Below, piece after piece: positions 59,548 through 64,000 of a stretch of 64,000 nt of DNA. How positions within the stretch are numbered: the stretch's first letter is position 1; each line of letters opens with the position of its first letter. The DNA lies in the NCBI RefSeq assembly GCF_000150705.2, contig NW_015440957.1, positions 898,621 through 962,620 on the forward strand. Reading direction: 5' to 3'. Below the pieces are notes generated by a model. The model was given only the letters and a program-made list of their open reading frames with translations. It had not been told where the DNA came from and made no database searches. The translations under genes and the position numbers were made by a program. Source of the stretch: Paracoccidioides lutzii Pb01. Lineage: Eukaryota > Ascomycota > Eurotiomycetes > Onygenales > Ajellomycetaceae.

Positions 59548-62500
59548 ATGGAGTCAGGGGACGAGAAGGTACGCATTATTATAGTGACTGATATATTGAC
59601 ATTGGTCATGCTAACTTGTATCGGTGCAGGAAAGGAAGCCGGTCCCAAAGTTCGCGAGCTTCAGGCCAAAGACATCTCCGCCAGCTTCATCCTCCGCCAA
59701 AGCAGAAGTACGTTCCTGCCACGAAAAGTATAGAGTTTCTAGCAAGCATGAACAGCTCAGGCATGAATCTAGGAGCTCGCAACATAGGAGCCATTCCAGT
59801 TTGCGGAAGGACGACCGGGATCGTCATGGTGAGCATCGTTCTCGAATTGGGAGAGAGATAGAATCAATACCTACCAAACCTCCCGAAATCGCCAAGCAGT
59901 TGGCAAATAAAGGCGATGAGCAGGAATATTTTTTCATAGACAGAGGGGGCGACAATTACAATGTGACATACGGCACTTTGCATCACTACAGTATTCCCGA
60001 ATATTACCGCTCCGGCTCTGGAAGGATTCTCGGACTCCCCACAAGTCACCGGATTGATCGCGACGATGGGGACGCAAATACTGTGGTAATCGGGCACAGA
60101 GTGGCTGGCTACGACAGCTCAAAGCAGAAGTATAGAGAATTTCTTCGGAGGCAGACAAAAGGGGGAATGAAGATCCTTCGTGTAAGGCCTGAGCCGGAGA
60201 GTATTCCTGCAATTGACTCTCAAAAAGATTTCTTGCCGCTAAATTCTGGTGAACCCAGAAAGCGAAGGAAGCTCCATGGTGGAATGTTTTCTACGGAATC
60301 AGAGTCTAATGATGACCCTATTGTTGACTACAGATCAGTCAGAGGGAAATTCAAACCTTCTGAACAGCTCCCGGAGGATTTGGAGGCCGTTTCAGAGTTA
60401 GATTTAGCTTCTTATGACGAGAATGCCCGCAAGCTCAATGATGAACTATCCAGGAAAGTTGAGGAACACCCAGATGATATTGATGGATGGTTACAGCTCA
60501 TCCGCCATCAGGATTCTTTGGTTGGGTTTGCCAACAGTGATGGACAGCGCATACTCACTGCAGCAGAGAAGAGGAGCGTTGCAGATATCAAGATATCAAT
60601 GTACGAGAAAGCCCTGAATAAAATGCCGTTGAAAGCTCCTCGGGATCGTCTTCTGCTCGGTATGATGGAAGAAGCGTCGATACTCTACGACACCAAAACT
60701 CTCTCAAACAAGTGGAAAGACGTACTACAGGTGAACCCGGACTACACCAGTCTTTGGATTAAATACCTAGACATCCAGCAGACTCGTTTCGTTAATTTTA
60801 CATACGAGCAATGTCGGTCGATTTTCATAGATTGTTTGAGGATCAACAGAACACGCAAAAATAGCCCCGAGCCGAATGTCATCAATATATATCTTATCCT
60901 TCGATTGAGCTGCTTCATGCGAGAGGCGGGGTTTGTAGAGCACGCTGTAGCGCTTTGGCAGGCAATGCTGGAGTTTAACTTCTTCCATCCCAAATCGCTA
61001 GATATAACCAAAAATGCAGCCACATCCGCCTTTTGTGAATTTTGGGACAGTGAGGTACCGAGGATAGGGGAAGTCGGTGCTAGAGGCTGGGATAGCGGAG
61101 AACGGTCATCGCCCGACTCTAAGTCTGACCCCGCCAGCCGGGAAATAGATGAAAGGTCTATTATTGAATCCTGGGAACAAAGTGAACGACAGCAGATGCG
61201 TCATTCACGGCTCCCGGCTCGTACTCTTGATGATGTCCAAGAAGACGATCCCTATCGGGTGATACTGTCCTCGGATATCAATGATTTCCTTCTCCCTTTA
61301 TCAGACTTGCCCGATTTGCTAATTGGTGCCTTCATGATCTTCTGCGGCCTGCCACCCTTGGCATTGTCTGAAAACGCGGATATCCTAGTTCAATGGCGCA
61401 GAGATCCATTCATACGCAATAATTTACTGGATAATTTGGATGACCAGTCATCAAAGTGGTTCTCGGAAGTTATTCATGGCCCAGATGAGACCGTAAAGCC
61501 CAAAGCAAACATGTTCCCTTTACCTACCTTTGCCAACAATTTGGATACATTATTTGGAAATGAAAACTGGTTTTCAGAGCTCCGAACATGGCAAGTATCG
61601 TACATGAATGATATGAGTCCTGTCGATGGTGAGTGGGTTCGGCGCACCCTGCGACACCTAGTTAATCGCCTGCCTCAGCACGATGATCTTGCAGAATATT
61701 CTGTGGCGCTCGAGTTCACTTTCAATCCCAAGGAGTCCAAAAAATATACGAAAGGCCTTCTGAAGAAGCGTTCATCGAACCTGAAGCTATATAATGCATA
61801 TGCTCTGATTGAATTTCGCAGTGGCCAGATAGCAACAGCGGAGCATGTCTGGACCACAGCACTATCGATGAGCGGCACTTTCAAGGACGAGGATAAAATC
61901 TCTAGCATAATCTTATGGCGAACTTGGATCTGGGAAGTACTTGCAGACCACAACAACGACAGGGCAGTGCAATTATTGCTCGCGATTTCAAATGGTGCCA
62001 CAGATCTTAACATCTTAGCGGATGTCACGAAATCCACCACAGTTATCAGTCCAGCAGCATTTTTGAAAACTCAGATGGTAAGTGTGCCGAATAGCCTTAA
62101 TAATATTTTCGCGAAATTACTGACCCTCTACAAGTTTCTCAAGACAACACAAGAGTATGGTCTCACATCTCGGAACCCTAACATATTCGTCAACTCTGTC
62201 GAGTGTCATGCCTTACTAGTTTATTTCTCCGAGAAACTTGATATCGAAGCTTCAATGAATGTTTTTGGAACAGTTTATTCCCGCCTCCTCGCACATAGGC
62301 TAGAAAATACGATATTCAATGAGCTTCTCCTGCAGGCGAAAGTAAAACTGCTCTATCACCACGCCACGGCAACAAGGTTATTCAAACCCTCCATCCTTCG
62401 CTCAAAATTAACGGACGCCATTTCACACTTCCCGCAAAACACCCTTTTCCTCAACCTCTTCATGTGGAACGAGTCTCGGTTCCGGATCGAAGATCGCGTC

Positions 62501-63046
62501 CGCTCCATATTGCGCCAACACACCACTAACTCAATGGCACAGCATGATGAAAGCAAAAGCTCCACAACTGATTACTCGATTCGATCGACTCTCATTGCCC
62601 ATCTCTTTTCCATTTACGCTGAACTCCATCGAGGCGTCTCAGCCGGCTCCACCGTCCATTCTGCCCGTGCCGCCTTAGAATCAGCCGTGACATCCCCATC
62701 CGGACAATCCAGTGCTTCCACCTGGAAACTCTATGTTCTTTTTGAACTTGCGTTGTTGCAGTGGGGGCGTGCACGAGAGGTTCTTTACCGGGCAATACGT
62801 GCTTGTCCGTGGGCTAAGGAGTTAGTGTTACTTGCATTTCGGGAGCGAGGGTTACGGGAGAAAATGGGGAAGGATGAGCTGAGGAAAGTGTGGAATGTAC
62901 TTGTTGAGAAGGAGTTGAGGGTTCATGTGGATTTGGAAGAGTGGTTTGAAGAGAACGGTGAAAGGGGTGGAAGGGGGGGAAGGGTTGGTGAGGCTAGGGA
63001 TCTGCCCTTTGATATACCTGAAGATGTGAGTGATGAAGATGGTTGA
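59548..63046 (+). CDS. NRDE2: NRDE2-family nuclear RNA surveillance protein
   Basis: Family members (NRDE-2 in worms, Nrl1 in fission yeast, NRDE2 in humans) work in the nucleus with the Mtr4 helicase in RNA surveillance and, in some species, small-RNA silencing. Two exons: a first exon of only 21 nt (59548-59568, MESGDEK), a 61-bp intron (GTACGC...TGCTAAC...CAG), then 59630-63046. About 1145 residues. Exon 2 opens with ERKPVPKFASFRP, where KFASF is the conserved N-terminal motif. A Ser/Arg/His-rich charged region follows, then EYFFIDRGGDNYNVTYG, then YDENARKLNDELSRKVEEHPDDIDGWLQLIRHQD, and a long HAT/TPR-like helical body up to an acidic end. Start 59548 is preferred because it splices in frame to KFASF. 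Confidence 0.9.
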
Positions 63047-63373
63047 CGGTTGGTGTTATGGCTGAAAAGAAAAGAATAAAGGAAGAAGCGATATCATTGA
63101 TAGTAGTGATAATTCGTTCTTGCGATTCATTTGCGTTGTGCATTGACTATCTCTATCTGTATGTATTTATATGACTAAAATAGCACGACATATGGACATC
63201 TGCTTGCTGTGTGCACAGTGCAGGCCGAAACGACCAATGCTCAGGATATCCGCACATCTACAACGCCGTCTATATAGTTACCAAATGGCCCGTAAATGAT
63301 ACGTCAGGTATATGGATATAAGTAGACCAAAACACACCTTTCTAAAAAATACAGCACTAAATCTCCTTCCCAC
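63047..63373. other. Convergent intergenic region, NRDE2 family to glycosylase
   Basis: 327 bp between two convergent gene ends, AT-rich, no gene seen. Confidence 0.6.
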
Positions 63374-64000
63374 TCACCTATCCACACTGCCATCCCCATT
63401 TTCAACCACGGCCGCAGGAACCGCAACCTTTGCAACTCCCTCCTTTTCCCTTTCCTCCCTCCTCTTCTTAACCCACTCCCCCAATTGATTCCAAACAGCC
63501 TCTTTCTCCGCCATGCTCATCCCAGCCGCCAACCCACTGGTCGAAGTCGCCACAAACACCCTAGCCCCCTTCCAACCCGGCGACCTTCCCATCCTCTCCC
63601 CCTCATCCTGCCACCCATACTTAAATTCCTCCTTCCTGATCGCCCTCCCCCTTTTCACCCTCCACACCGCCTCCCAAATCCCCTTGCCGACGAGACATAC
63701 AGCCTCAGGCCTCTTCTCTCGAATCTTCCGTTCTAGCACGGGAACACCCTCGTCCATCTCTTTCTTCGATAATTGGCTTGCATCCCGCGTCGGTCTCGCG
63801 ACGATATTCGTGTTCCCGACGCTGTATAATTCAGGTAGACGGTAGGTGTCTGAGGGGGGGTGACGGCGCGTCGTTATGCCGGAGGAATGTAGGAGTTTCC
63901 AGTATAGGTTGGAAGGGTGGGCGTAGACGTGGCCCGTTTGCCCGGTCATGATACCCGGGTTTACACCTATGAAGAGGAGAATGAGGTTTTCAGGGATCGT
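63374..64000 (-). CDS. G/T(U)-mismatch uracil/thymine DNA glycosylase (TDG/MUG family), 5' end outside window
   Basis: Removes uracil or thymine mispaired with guanine, starting base excision repair. The frame is open to the window edge on the minus strand, so the start lies beyond 64000. The visible part begins with ENLILLFIGVNPGIMTG, where GVNPG is the family's active-site motif, then HVYAHPSNLYWKLLHSSG. It continues through VGNTNIVARPTRDASQLS and AVCLVGKGIWEAV to VFVATSTSGLAAG, the loop equivalent to the second conserved motif. A Lys/Glu-rich tail of about 50 residues ends at 63374. The internal Met at 63949 is not the start, because the conserved motif lies before it. Confidence 0.92.
   Translation of the reverse strand, partial: TIPENLILLFIGVNPGIMTGQTGHVYAHPSNLYWKLLHSSGITTRRHPPSDTYRLPELYSVGNTNIVARPTRDASQLSKKEMDEGVPVLERKIREKRPEAVCLVGKGIWEAVWRVKRGRAIRKEEFKYGWQDEGERMGRSPGWKGARVFVATSTSGLAAGMSMAEKEAVWNQLGEWVKKRREEREKEGVAKVAVPAAVVENGDGSVDR

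Overview
The window is nuclear DNA of a filamentous ascomycete. Genes carry several short introns of about 54-220 bp (two reach 144 and 165 bp) with GTRNGT-like donors and CTAAC/CTGAC branch sites. The encoded proteins have the sizes and signatures of Eurotiomycete orthologues, for example a 1209-residue Rse1 and a Scc4 with a Pro/Gln-rich N-terminus. Housekeeping genes beside a large AT-rich, mutation-riddled Ty3/gypsy island fit best with the order Onygenales (Blastomyces, Histoplasma and relatives). That placement is inference from style and family resemblance, not from a search. I resolved exon structures by hand because most genes are split over several frames.

Left block (1-17560): the 3' end of an unidentified gene; GPI13 (GPI ethanolamine phosphate transferase, +); CWC21 (spliceosome, +); DHR1/ECM16 (DEAH helicase of 18S processing, -), divergent from a PAC3-like proteasome assembly chaperone (+); SCC4/MAU2 (cohesin loader, +, six exons, probable frameshift in exon 1); and the centromeric histone H3 variant CENP-A (-, two exons), whose histone fold lies in an exon that starts without a Met.

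Middle block (about 18170-33060): a repeat island. It opens with a pogo-like transposase stub cut by a gypsy element (family B). B lies in + orientation and is itself interrupted by a second, complete gypsy element (family A) with a perfect 5-bp target duplication, CAGAC. Farther right is another B copy in - orientation, so the two B copies form a large inverted repeat around a spacer of about 1 kb that looks like a third LTR. Coding capacity is destroyed by C-to-T/G-to-A changes (stops at Trp codons, lost catalytic Asp and Cys), the pattern expected of repeat-induced point mutation. The GC-rich outer LTRs are largely spared. Beyond it lie a probable solo LTR and very AT-rich low-complexity DNA.

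Right block (33419-64000): a Derlin (DER1, +); a TM9SF/EMP70 protein (-); about 5.5 kb without intact genes but with a decayed NAD-dependent epimerase pseudogene; DSK2 (ubiquilin, -), divergent from RSE1 (SF3b subunit 3, +); a nitrilase with a long internal insert (+); UTP10 (-, seven exons), divergent from an NRDE2-family gene (+); and the 5'-truncated end of a TDG/MUG uracil-DNA glycosylase (-).

The genes do not form a pathway cluster. Several are nuclear RNA-processing factors (CWC21, DHR1, RSE1, UTP10, NRDE2), two act at chromosomes (SCC4, CENP-A), and three belong to ER/secretory biology (GPI13, DER1, EMP70). I found no CRISPR, rRNA or convincing tRNA gene. I also found no coherent undescribed system: the strongest leads are the CENP-A gene hidden by its intron, the inverted and nested retroelement island beside it, uneven mutation of paired LTRs, and several splice or frame anomalies.
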